Shown: positions 1 to 5,714 of the stretch, piece by piece
Layout of the letters: every line of letters begins with the position of its first letter
Numbering within the stretch: the stretch's first letter is position 1
DNA from: Candidatus Parcubacteria bacterium
GTDB taxonomy: Bacteria > Patescibacteriota > Minisyncoccia > Phycocordibacterales > Phycocordibacteraceae
Assembly: GCA_027310925.1 (NCBI GenBank)
Contig: DAICZX010000082.1
Location: 1 to 9,327, forward strand
DNA: 9,327 nt
Direction of reading: 5' to 3'
Program-made: the position numbers and the translations under genes
The notes under the pieces: generated by a model
The model's database searches: none
The model's input: the letters and a program-made list of their open reading frames with translations, nothing else
Told to the model about the DNA's origin: nothing

Positions 1-677
1 GCCCAAGCGTCCATAGCGACGGCGGAGTTCGGCACCTCGATGTCGGCTCACCTTAGCGCGGGGGTGGAGAAGCTCCCAAGCGTTTGGCTGTTCGCCAATT
101 AAAAAGGTACGCGAGCTGGGTTCAAACCGTTCAGCAACTGATTTTTGAATCGGTGATTGAACGTTTTGAACCCACGAGGAAGTAAGACAAAAAATAAACT
201 CACGGCGGTCTCGCATAGGAATATGCGGGAACCAAATCAACTGATATCGGTGGAACCCGCACTCGTTGTGTACGAGAGGGCAATACCGAGGGAAGCGAAA
301 GCACCCGTAGAGACTGAATGTTGATCGCCCAGAACGGGCGAAGTTACAGTCCGATCCTCTGCGTAAGTGGAGTAAACGTAGATGCGTGAGACAGGTTGGT
401 CTCCTATCTACTACAGGCGTTGATTCTTGAGGAGGGTCGTCCCTAGTACGAGAGGACCGGGCTGAACTGACCTCTGGTCTACCAGCTGTCCTGCCAAGGG
501 CACCGCTGGGTAGCTATGTCGGGTTGCGATAACCGCTGAAAGCATATAAGCGGGAAACGTGCTCCAAGATTAGGAATCGTTATGAGGCTCCTCGGAGATG
601 ACGAGGTTGATAGGCTCTAGATGGAAGCACCGTAAGGTGTGGAGTCGAGGAGTACTAATATGCCCAGTCTCTCGTGC
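1..677 (+). rRNA. rrl: 23S rRNA, 3' part, interrupted by a group I intron
   Basis: This is the 3' portion of large-subunit rRNA; its 5' part lies outside the window. Base 1 aligns without gaps to E. coli position 2464, and the A-loop (GGCTGTTCGCC), the peptidyl-transferase segment GAGCTGGGTT, GTGAGACAGG and the sarcin-ricin loop region (AGTACGAGAGGACCGG) are all present. The exons are 1-130 and 385 to about 677, separated by an intron. Helix 93 supports the exon join: its two strands read AACC (125-128) and GGTT, a compensatory change from E. coli GAAC/GUUC that only pairs once the intron is removed. The 3' end is estimated by comparison with E. coli and could be off by about 10 bases. Maturation must include splicing, since the intron would otherwise break the catalytic centre. 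Confidence 0.96.
131..384 (+). ncRNA. Group I self-splicing intron in 23S rRNA (site L2593)
   Basis: A 254-nt insertion lies between U2593 and C2594 (E. coli numbering) and ends in the expected terminal G (384). The conserved core is visible. P4 is GCGGG 225-229 with CCCGC 256-260. P6 is CTCGT 262-266 with ACGAG 272-276. P7 is GACTG 312-316 with CAGTC 347-351. P8 is CGCCC 326-330 with GGGCG 336-340. The R-like segment is AGAGACTGAATG and the S-like segment AAGTTACAGTCC. There is no reading frame for a homing endonuclease, so it is a minimal ribozyme that cannot mobilise itself by that route. It would splice by two guanosine-initiated transesterifications. The site is the same one used by the Chlamydomonas chloroplast 23S intron that carries I-CreI. 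Oddities: the guide pairing (117-134 with 157-174) is very long, and the splice-site U pairs with A161 instead of the usual G, so exact ends need experimental support. rRNA introns are known in this bacterial radiation. Confidence 0.9.
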
Positions 678-742
678 GGAAATCTGTATAGCATAATCGT
701 TTGTTTGCATATGTCTTTCAATACCAATGCGTATTTCGTATA

Positions 743-763
743 CTGAACATTTCGAATGTTCAG
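743..763 (+). other. Hairpin upstream of 5S, competing with the pre-5S stem
   Basis: CTGAACATT (743-751) pairs perfectly with AATGTTCAG (755-763) around a 3-base TCG loop. The 3' arm is also the 5' strand of the extended pre-5S stem (751-773 with 869-891), so the two structures exclude each other. During transcription the upstream hairpin would form first and be displaced once the 3' flank of 5S is made. A processing role for RNase III-type cleavage is inferred. Confidence 0.55.
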
Positions 764-878
764 TTCTGGTGGTTTGGCGGGAGGGTCATACCCGATCTCA
801 TTCCGAACTCGGCAGTCAAGCCTCCTAGCGGCGATGGTACTCATCGTTTCAGATGGGGAGAGTAGCTAACCGCCAGAA
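764..878 (+). rRNA. rrf: 5S rRNA
   Basis: The 5S rRNA lies about 87 nt after 23S. The terminal helix I forms between TTCTGGTGGT (764-773) and ACCGCCAGAA (869-878). The loop B/C region has the diagnostic CCCGATCTCATTCCGAACTCGG pattern (starting near 791, both halves present), followed by the helix IV/V sequence ending GGGGAGAGTAG. The size of about 115 nt is normal. Helix I continues outside the mature ends: bases 751-763 can pair with 879-891 with a few G·U pairs, giving a precursor stem that would serve 5S maturation. A second hairpin just upstream competes for the same bases (listed separately). The ends are set by helix I and may differ by a base or two. Confidence 0.95.
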
Positions 879-910
879 CTGAGCATTTGAAATATATTCT
901 AGCCCATTAT

Positions 911-1003
911 CGTGGTGTAGCTCAGAGGTAGAGCGTCGAGGAGCCGGATTAGATATCCGACAGTAAGTCTTCGAAGGTCGTTGGTTCGAATCCAACCACC
1001 CGA
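911..1003 (+). tRNA. tRNA-like gene with an enlarged anticodon loop, isotype undetermined
   Basis: The D-arm (GCTC 920-923, GAGC 931-934, with T918-A919 before it) and T-arm (GTTGG 980-984, loop TTCGAAT, CCAAC 992-996) are perfect, and the variable loop AGGTC (975-979) is a normal class I type. The acceptor stem pairs 911-917 with 997-1002, but U913 is bulged, as if one 3' base were missing. The discriminator would be A1003, followed by CTA rather than an encoded CCA. The anticodon stem TCGAG/TTCGA (936-940, 970-974) extends to 7 pairs (936-942 with 968-974) and closes 29 nt instead of 7. Inside is a further hairpin, CGGAT/ATCCG (945-949, 955-959). No seven-base loop with a credible anticodon can be read, so amino-acid identity is unknown. 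It could be a tRNA with a tiny unspliced insertion, a decayed tRNA, or a tRNA-like 3' processing signal of the rRNA transcript. It lies 32 nt after 5S, before the terminator. Confidence 0.6.
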
Positions 1004-1012
1004 CTATCTTTC

Positions 1013-1042
1013 CGCCGTGCAATCTTACTTGCGCGGCGTTTT
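1013..1042 (+). terminator. Rho-independent terminator of the 23S-5S-tRNA unit
   Basis: CGCCGTGCAA (1013-1022) pairs with TTGCGCGGCG (1029-1038), ten pairs with one G·U and a 6-base loop, followed directly by TTTT. It sits 10 bases after the tRNA-like gene and is the clearest intrinsic terminator in the window. Confidence 0.88.
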
Positions 1043-1118
1043 ACATATCTATATTTGCCTTACATTCTTCAAACCTAAAGAGCAGTTTATGTAGCGCCAC
1101 ACAAAGCACGATAGATCT

Positions 1119-1134
1119 TGTTATACTATCCTCA
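1119..1134 (+). promoter_or_regulatory. Extended -10 promoter giving a leaderless mRNA for the next gene
   Basis: TGTTATACT is an extended -10 (TG at 1119-1120, hexamer TATACT 1122-1127). Exactly six bases separate the hexamer from the ATG at 1134, so the usual start site coincides with the A of the start codon. No convincing -35 hexamer is seen, which an extended -10 can tolerate, and no Shine-Dalgarno sequence is present. Confidence 0.65.
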
Positions 1135-1895
1135 TGTCCTGGGCAGCACGGAGAAGATTCATTATTTTTTTGATCCTTGGTGCAGTTATCGCAGCAACCT
1201 TGTCAGTCATTTTTGTAACAGCCTTTTACAAGGCGCCATCTTGTGTTGATGGTATCCAGAATCAAGGAGAAGCAGGAATAGATTGTGGCGGTCCGTGTCC
1301 ATACCTCTGTAATGCACTCGAACAGCCGCCGACTGTTCTTTTTACCACAGTGCTTACCAATAATGCAGGACGTACGGATATTGTCGCCTCAATTGAGAAT
1401 AAAAATATCGATGCGGCTGCAAAAGATGTTCCATACAACGTGATGCTCTACGGTACTGACCAGACTCTTATCCAGGAGGTCTCTGGAACACTCGATTTAC
1501 CACCCGGTGCGACAGAAACAATCTTCATGCCCGGGGTTGCGTCGGGAGCGCAGATCACGAGTGCGTTTCTTAGTATTGCGTCATCTTCACCACGATGGTT
1601 TACCATGACCACAGATCCGCGCACCATACCGACCGTATCAAACATAACGCAAAGCGGTTCTGTAGATGCGCCACGTATCGATGCGATCCTCACAAACGGT
1701 AGCGTTACGGTACTTGAGAACGTGCAAGTGATCGTATTAGTACGTGACGTACATAACAATGTTATCGCGGCTTCAGAAACTGTAGTGCCTACCATCCCCG
1801 CGCAAGGTACTGCAACAGCGACTTTTACGTGGAATAACGCATTTCCTGATACTCCGGTCTCGGTAGAAGTAGTGCCAGTTATTCCCTTGCCTTAG
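1134..1895 (+). CDS. Membrane-anchored extracytoplasmic protein with Cys motif, unknown function
   Basis: A 253-residue protein with a basic N-terminus (ARRR, 5-8) and one hydrophobic segment at about 9-31. This looks like an uncleaved signal anchor with the rest outside the cell. Immediately after the membrane is a cysteine cluster C37-x13-C51-x3-C55-x3-C59 with the pattern CVDGIQNQGEAGIDCGGPC. Its regularly spaced D, N, E and D residues resemble a small calcium- or disulfide-stabilised knot found in secreted proteins. The remainder (about 66-160 and 165-253) is Thr/Val-rich and looks like two beta-sandwich modules of the CARDB/Ig-like kind, typical of adhesive or structural surface proteins. 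No catalytic motif is visible. It lies 21 bp upstream of rodA on the same strand and probably shares its transcript, suggesting an envelope role. Function is not known; the fold assignment is inferred from composition. Confidence 0.85.
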   Translation: MSWAARRRFIIFLILGAVIAATLSVIFVTAFYKAPSCVDGIQNQGEAGIDCGGPCPYLCNALEQPPTVLFTTVLTNNAGRTDIVASIENKNIDAAAKDVPYNVMLYGTDQTLIQEVSGTLDLPPGATETIFMPGVASGAQITSAFLSIASSSPRWFTMTTDPRTIPTVSNITQSGSVDAPRIDAILTNGSVTVLENVQVIVLVRDVHNNVIAASETVVPTIPAQGTATATFTWNNAFPDTPVSVEVVPVIPLP

Positions 1896-1916
1896 TCAAT
1901 AGACAAGATTTCACTT

Positions 1917-3050
1917 ATGGTTTCACATTCACGCATGCGTCCCAGCATTTTTTTTGATTGGACACTCCTTCTCCCTGCACTACTACTCTCATTCCTAGGG
2001 ACACTCACGATGAATACATTTGGGCAAGGAGCATCACTTGCGCCGCGGCAGCTCATTTGGATTGTTATTGCAACCTGCGTTTATTTCACATTATCAACAT
2101 TCGATATGCGTTTCATTCGTCGAACAGCAGTTGTCATGGCATTGTATGGGATTTCCGTCCTACTTCTACTCCTTGTGCTTGTCGTTACGCATCCGGTCTT
2201 GGGTGCACGAGCGTGGTTCTCACTCGGGCCAATTTCTTTCCAACCTGCAGATCTTGCAAAATTTTCAATCATCGCATTACTCGCTAAGTATCTATCGCGT
2301 CGACATGTTGAAATTGGAGATTTTAGCCATATCATCGTTTCGGGCGCGTATACGATCATCATCGTTCTACTCGTTCTTATCGAGCCGGACTTGGGGAACG
2401 CCATTATATTTAGTGTGCTCTGGCTCGGCATGATGCTTGTTTCCGGCATCTCAAAGAAGCATCTCGCTGTGCTTGGATGTATAGGCGCTATAGTTGCCGT
2501 TGCATTTTGGTTTGGTGGACTAAAACCCTACCAGCGTGAACGCATCATTTCTTTCGTGAATCCGGCGAGTAACATTCGTGGAGTTGGTTATAACGCGTAT
2601 CAGGCAAAGATTGCCGTCGGTTCTGGGGAACTTCTTGGAAAAGGTATCGGGTACGGAACGCAATCAAAACTTCGTTTTTTACCAGAATATCAAACTGATT
2701 TTATCTTTGCAGCGTTTGCGGAAGAATGGGGTTTTATTGGGGTATTACTTTTGCTCTCTATATACGCACTTCTCTTTGTGCGGCTCGTACAGATTGCACG
2801 TGCATCAGCGACAAATTTTGATGCGTTCTTTACGCTTGGTGTACTGTTACTCTTTGCAGCGCACGTTGTAATACATACCAGTATAAGTCTCGGACTTCTG
2901 CCGGTGACGGGAACAACAATACCGTTTATGAGCTCGGGCGGTTCACACCTCGTGCTTGAGTTTGCCGCGCTCGGCATCGTGACCTCGCTTGCGCGACATG
3001 GGCGTAGCGCGACGCGTGACATAAGTGCGAATGAATATCTTGGTGGTTAA
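1917..3050 (+). CDS. rodA: RodA/FtsW-family peptidoglycan glycosyltransferase (SEDS)
   Basis: A 377-residue polytopic membrane protein, a normal RodA length, with about ten hydrophobic segments. SEDS proteins polymerise lipid II into glycan strands together with a class B PBP; RodA acts in lateral wall growth. Visible motifs: GARAW (96-100), QPADLAK (109-115; the family usually has QPSELAK, so Glu is replaced by Asp), EPDLG (156-160), PYQRERI (204-210), GTQSKLRFLPEYQTDFIFA (247-265) containing the catalytic-position Asp261, AEEWGFIG (268-275) and PFMSSGGS (336-343). The sequence GTQSKLRFLPE matches RodA better than FtsW (which has SxQKxFYLPEAHTD). The start at 1917 follows the upstream gene by 21 bp without a Shine-Dalgarno; Met7 (1935) is an alternative. 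The stop overlaps that of the convergent glycosyltransferase gene. FtsW remains possible for the label, but SEDS membership is secure. Confidence 0.93.
   Translation: MVSHSRMRPSIFFDWTLLLPALLLSFLGTLTMNTFGQGASLAPRQLIWIVIATCVYFTLSTFDMRFIRRTAVVMALYGISVLLLLLVLVVTHPVLGARAWFSLGPISFQPADLAKFSIIALLAKYLSRRHVEIGDFSHIIVSGAYTIIIVLLVLIEPDLGNAIIFSVLWLGMMLVSGISKKHLAVLGCIGAIVAVAFWFGGLKPYQRERIISFVNPASNIRGVGYNAYQAKIAVGSGELLGKGIGYGTQSKLRFLPEYQTDFIFAAFAEEWGFIGVLLLLSIYALLFVRLVQIARASATNFDAFFTLGVLLLFAAHVVIHTSISLGLLPVTGTTIPFMSSGGSHLVLEFAALGIVTSLARHGRSATRDISANEYLGG
3047..3050. other. Shared TTAA: overlapping convergent stop codons
   Basis: TTAA supplies TAA for rodA on the plus strand (3048-3050) and TAA for the glycosyltransferase on the minus strand (3049-3047). 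No terminator hairpin is visible at this junction, so the two transcripts probably run into each other's coding regions. Confidence 0.95.
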
Positions 3051-4198
3051 CGATACACAGCGGCGGTTTTTTTAAGCATCTGCTCGATAGAAAATTCTGC
3101 CGAAACTTTCTTATAAAGCGCTTCGCCGAGTGCAAAGCGTTTTTTCGGGTTATCAATAAGCGTTTCAAGTGCTTGTGCAGCAGATTCTATATTTTTTGCT
3201 TCAACGAGTATACCAGTTCGTTCATCGATAATATCGGTCGTGCCAGAGATGCGACTCCCGACGACAGCACAATGAGCCTGAGCAGCCTCAAGCAGGACGT
3301 AGGGAAGTCCTTCCTTCACTGACAATAGAGTGAAGATGTCGAAAGCGCCGAGGTATAGTCGTGCGTTCGGTACAAATCCAAGCAGGAGTACATTCTCAGA
3401 AAGCTGTTCATGGCGAATAAGTTTTTCGAGTAGGGTACGATCTTCTCCCTCACCAATGATATACAGCGTGAACGCACGACCTCGTTTCTTCAGGAGTGTA
3501 GCGGCACGTATGAGATACGGTAACGCTTTATTGCGAGTAAGTTCAGCAATCGTACCGATCCACACATGACTGGAATCTTGCATGGCAGGAACTAATTTTT
3601 CCCTCGCTTTAATGCGCTCCAAAATATGGACAGGCGTGATGCCGTTATGCACAAGATGGATTGTTTGTTTACAAAAAGGGAATCTCCTCGCTCTTGTGTA
3701 GGCATCACGTGAAATAACGATTGTACGATGAGCGAGCAAAAATGTCGTCCATGTCGATAACCAGATAAAAATTCTGATAAAGAACGGGCGATCTTCATCA
3801 TAGGACAAACCGTGCGAGGTAAACACGATACGCCGTATTCTGGCAATACGACCGGCAAGTGAGCCAATACCTCCTGCCTTTGAACTGTTGAGGTGGAGCA
3901 CATCTGGCTTCTCGAAGCGCACCACCCGTAGTAGTTCAATGAGTGCCGAAAAGTCACGCATAATATTAATGTTGCGTGTGAACGAAGATAGGAAGATCGT
4001 CCGTATCCCGGCTTCTCTGAGACGCGTTTCGAGTAGTCCCGCGACTGCTCCCACCCCTCCTGTACCGCCGAGTGCAACCACGACATTTCCACCCGCACTA
4101 GCAAAGTGTGTCGCAAGTGTATAGACATACTCCTGAGCGCCGCCCCAGTTTGATTTCGTTATAACAAACAATATCTTTTTAGCCATTAAGGTCTTCAT
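3047..4198 (-). CDS. GT4-family glycosyltransferase (GT-B fold)
   Basis: A 383-residue cytoplasmic glycosyltransferase of the GT4 retaining class, transferring a sugar from a nucleotide donor, probably onto a lipid-linked surface glycan. The N-terminal acceptor domain has the glycine-rich motif ITKSNWGGAQEYV (13-25), a LHLNSSKAGGIGS segment (101-113) and TSHG (127-130). The C-terminal donor domain starts near IGTIAELTRNKALPYLIRA (214-232), and the E-x7-E motif that binds the donor is KEGLPYVLLEA (Glu296 and Glu304). The length is typical. The start at 4198 gives MKTLMAKK; Met5 (4186) is equally reasonable, as homologous enzymes start close to the KILFVI strand. The gene is convergent with rodA, sharing a TTAA that encodes both stops, and divergent from the sugar phosphotransferase gene. 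Donor and acceptor cannot be named from sequence. Confidence 0.92.
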   Translation of the reverse strand: MKTLMAKKILFVITKSNWGGAQEYVYTLATHFASAGGNVVVALGGTGGVGAVAGLLETRLREAGIRTIFLSSFTRNINIMRDFSALIELLRVVRFEKPDVLHLNSSKAGGIGSLAGRIARIRRIVFTSHGLSYDEDRPFFIRIFIWLSTWTTFLLAHRTIVISRDAYTRARRFPFCKQTIHLVHNGITPVHILERIKAREKLVPAMQDSSHVWIGTIAELTRNKALPYLIRAATLLKKRGRAFTLYIIGEGEDRTLLEKLIRHEQLSENVLLLGFVPNARLYLGAFDIFTLLSVKEGLPYVLLEAAQAHCAVVGSRISGTTDIIDERTGILVEAKNIESAAQALETLIDNPKKRFALGEALYKKVSAEFSIEQMLKKTAAVYR

Positions 4199-4245
4199 GA
4201 AGGCAACTGTACAATATATTTACACGTTATAGTATCAATATACGT
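4199..4245. promoter_or_regulatory. Divergent promoter region between two glycan genes
   Basis: Only 47 bp separate the two divergent starts, so both promoters must overlap here or lie inside the genes. On the plus strand TATAGT (4228-4233) is a good -10 and would give a leader of about 5 bases before the ATG at 4246. On the minus strand TATATT (4218-4213) would start near 4206, about 8 bases before Met1; TACAGT (4211-4206) is an alternative. No clear -35 boxes are seen. The arrangement suggests joint control of the two genes. Confidence 0.45.
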
Positions 4246-5583
4246 ATGGTTTTTGACCGTCGCGAAACGACCATTCTCCTCGCAGGAGATTTTCTAATCC
4301 TGGTAGCGTCTCTCTGGGCCGCTCTCCTTCTTCGTAACCTCGCATTACCTTCACTAAGTTACTTCAAAGAAAATGTGGTGCCATTTTTACCTATGTTCCT
4401 TCTGTCATTGATAGTTTTCTACATTGCCGGTCTTTACGAAAAGCAGACGCGGCCAATTCAGCGTGTGATGGGCGTGCGCATTCTGGGTGCGCAGGCCGCA
4501 ACAGTCGCGATTGTTGCAATACTTTTTTTTGCACTCCCACTTTCCATCGCACCAAAGACTATTCTCGTACTCTACCTTATTGTATCGGTGGTGGCTGAAA
4601 GTTCGTGGCGTTTCATGCGTATGAGGCGCGAAGTCGCGGAAGGCAAGCGCATGCCAACCCTTCTCGTCGGTTCCAGTTCCGCGGCTCTCGAATTACAGGA
4701 TGAAGTAAATGAAAGTAATCAGTATCTCATCCGGTTTGTGGACCGCATCAAGACAAAAGGCCTTTCAAGCAGTGCGCTACTACACGCTATTAAGACGGAA
4801 CTCAAAGAGTGGGGTGCCCGGTTTGTCGTTATTGACATATCTGATCCAGTTTTTGAGCATGATATATATGCATTTTATGATCTTTTGTCAGAAGCAAGGT
4901 TTTTTGACCTCACTTCTCTATATGAAGAGATTTTTGATCGCGTACCTTTGGGCCACATTGGCTCGGCGCAACTATTCGATTTCTTACCGAAACGGCGGGC
5001 TCTCTATGATTTAGCGCGACGGGTGTTTGACGTTTTGCTTGCCGCTGTCGGCATCGTCGTTGCCGTTCCATTCATTGTTGTCTCGATGTTCGTGCTTTTT
5101 GCCACAGGTGGTACGCCTTTCATCCATCAGGAGCGTGTTGGGAAAGGTGGACGAAGTATTCGTCTTCTCAAACTCCGCACCATGCTGTTCTTTGATGCGG
5201 GGGATCCAGAAAAACAGAAACAAAATCGTGTCACGAAAGTTGGTCGTCTGTTGCGTAAAACGCGTATCGATGAGCTACCACAACTCTGGAATATACTCAT
5301 GGGAGATTTGTCATTCATCGGGCCACGACCGGAGTTGCCAACGATTGCCGAAGTGTACGAGCGAGAGATCCCACAGTATCGCATGCGCTACTTAATCACC
5401 CCTGGACTCTCTGGCTGGGCGCAAATCCATGACTCTGACGTACCGCGCGGTCAAGCGGATGTTGTGCGCACACGACGAAAACTTTCTTTTGATCTGTATT
5501 ATCTGAAACATCGATCCTTCGGGCTTGATCTCGCCATCACACTCAAGACGCTCCGCGCGTTACTCTCTCTTTCTGGAACGTGA
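4246..5583 (+). CDS. Polyprenyl-phosphate sugar phosphotransferase (WbaP/exopolysaccharide type)
   Basis: A 445-residue membrane enzyme that transfers a sugar-1-phosphate from a nucleotide sugar to undecaprenyl phosphate, the first committed step of a lipid-linked surface glycan. The N-terminus has four hydrophobic helices (about 9-29, 44-64, 80-100, 104-122), then a Rossmann-like region (about 135-235). The catalytic bacterial sugar transferase domain runs from about 255: RRVFDVLLA, a re-entrant hydrophobic helix (264-287), QERVGKGG (295-302), KLRTM (309-313), the catalytic Asp-Glu pair in RIDELPQLWN (340-349), GDLSFIGPRPELP (353-365), PGLSGWAQI (386-394) and DLYYLKH (416-422). The length is normal for the five-segment polyisoprenyl-phosphate hexose-1-phosphate transferase family. 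All key residues are intact. It diverges from a GT4 gene that could add the next sugar. The sugar specificity (glucose, galactose or an amino sugar) cannot be told. Confidence 0.93.
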   Translation: MVFDRRETTILLAGDFLILVASLWAALLLRNLALPSLSYFKENVVPFLPMFLLSLIVFYIAGLYEKQTRPIQRVMGVRILGAQAATVAIVAILFFALPLSIAPKTILVLYLIVSVVAESSWRFMRMRREVAEGKRMPTLLVGSSSAALELQDEVNESNQYLIRFVDRIKTKGLSSSALLHAIKTELKEWGARFVVIDISDPVFEHDIYAFYDLLSEARFFDLTSLYEEIFDRVPLGHIGSAQLFDFLPKRRALYDLARRVFDVLLAAVGIVVAVPFIVVSMFVLFATGGTPFIHQERVGKGGRSIRLLKLRTMLFFDAGDPEKQKQNRVTKVGRLLRKTRIDELPQLWNILMGDLSFIGPRPELPTIAEVYEREIPQYRMRYLITPGLSGWAQIHDSDVPRGQADVVRTRRKLSFDLYYLKHRSFGLDLAITLKTLRALLSLSGT

Positions 5584-5701
5584 GTCATAAACGGTTTCGG
5601 TTCGGTTGCCATCATATGTCTCTTTACTAGCCCGCCGCTATCACGGAAAGGACAATGAATACGTAAAGTACGCAAGGTCTTCGCTTTTTCCTTATTTCGT
5701 T

Positions 5702-5714
5702 TATAATCCTTATA
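5702..5714 (+). promoter_or_regulatory. Consensus -10 box giving a leaderless secD mRNA
   Basis: A perfect TATAAT (5702-5707) is followed by exactly six bases and then the ATG at 5714, so transcription would start at the A of the start codon. The -35 region (about 5679-5684) is poor. The box decides the secD start: the longer frame from 5606 would place this promoter inside coding sequence. The upstream 5584-5701 stretch shows no terminator. Confidence 0.65.

Noticed and set aside
617..844. Minus-strand reading frame across the 23S-5S boundary
   Set aside because: It lies within rRNA and spacer sequence and has no protein features.
945..959. Fragment of 16S rRNA (GGATTAGATA) inserted in the tRNA
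   Set aside because: The match to the conserved 16S ATTAGATACCC segment is only about ten bases and breaks off, so chance similarity is likely.
936..974. Archaeal-type bulge-helix-bulge tRNA intron
   Set aside because: Between the two helices there are 2 bases on one side and 8 on the other, not the 3-4-3 arrangement.
911..1003. Class II (Ser/Leu/Tyr) or selenocysteine tRNA with a long variable arm
   Set aside because: The extra bases lie inside the anticodon stem, before a normal 5-base variable loop; the D-arm and T-arm spacing is that of a class I tRNA.
3592..4128. 178-codon minus-strand frame inside the GT4 gene
   Set aside because: It lies in another frame of the same strand as the GT4 gene, which has all family motifs; the alternative product has none.
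5606..5713. N-terminal extension of secD from the upstream in-frame ATG
   Set aside because: The 36 extra residues show no family or membrane features and overlap a perfect TATAAT placed six bases before the ATG at 5714.
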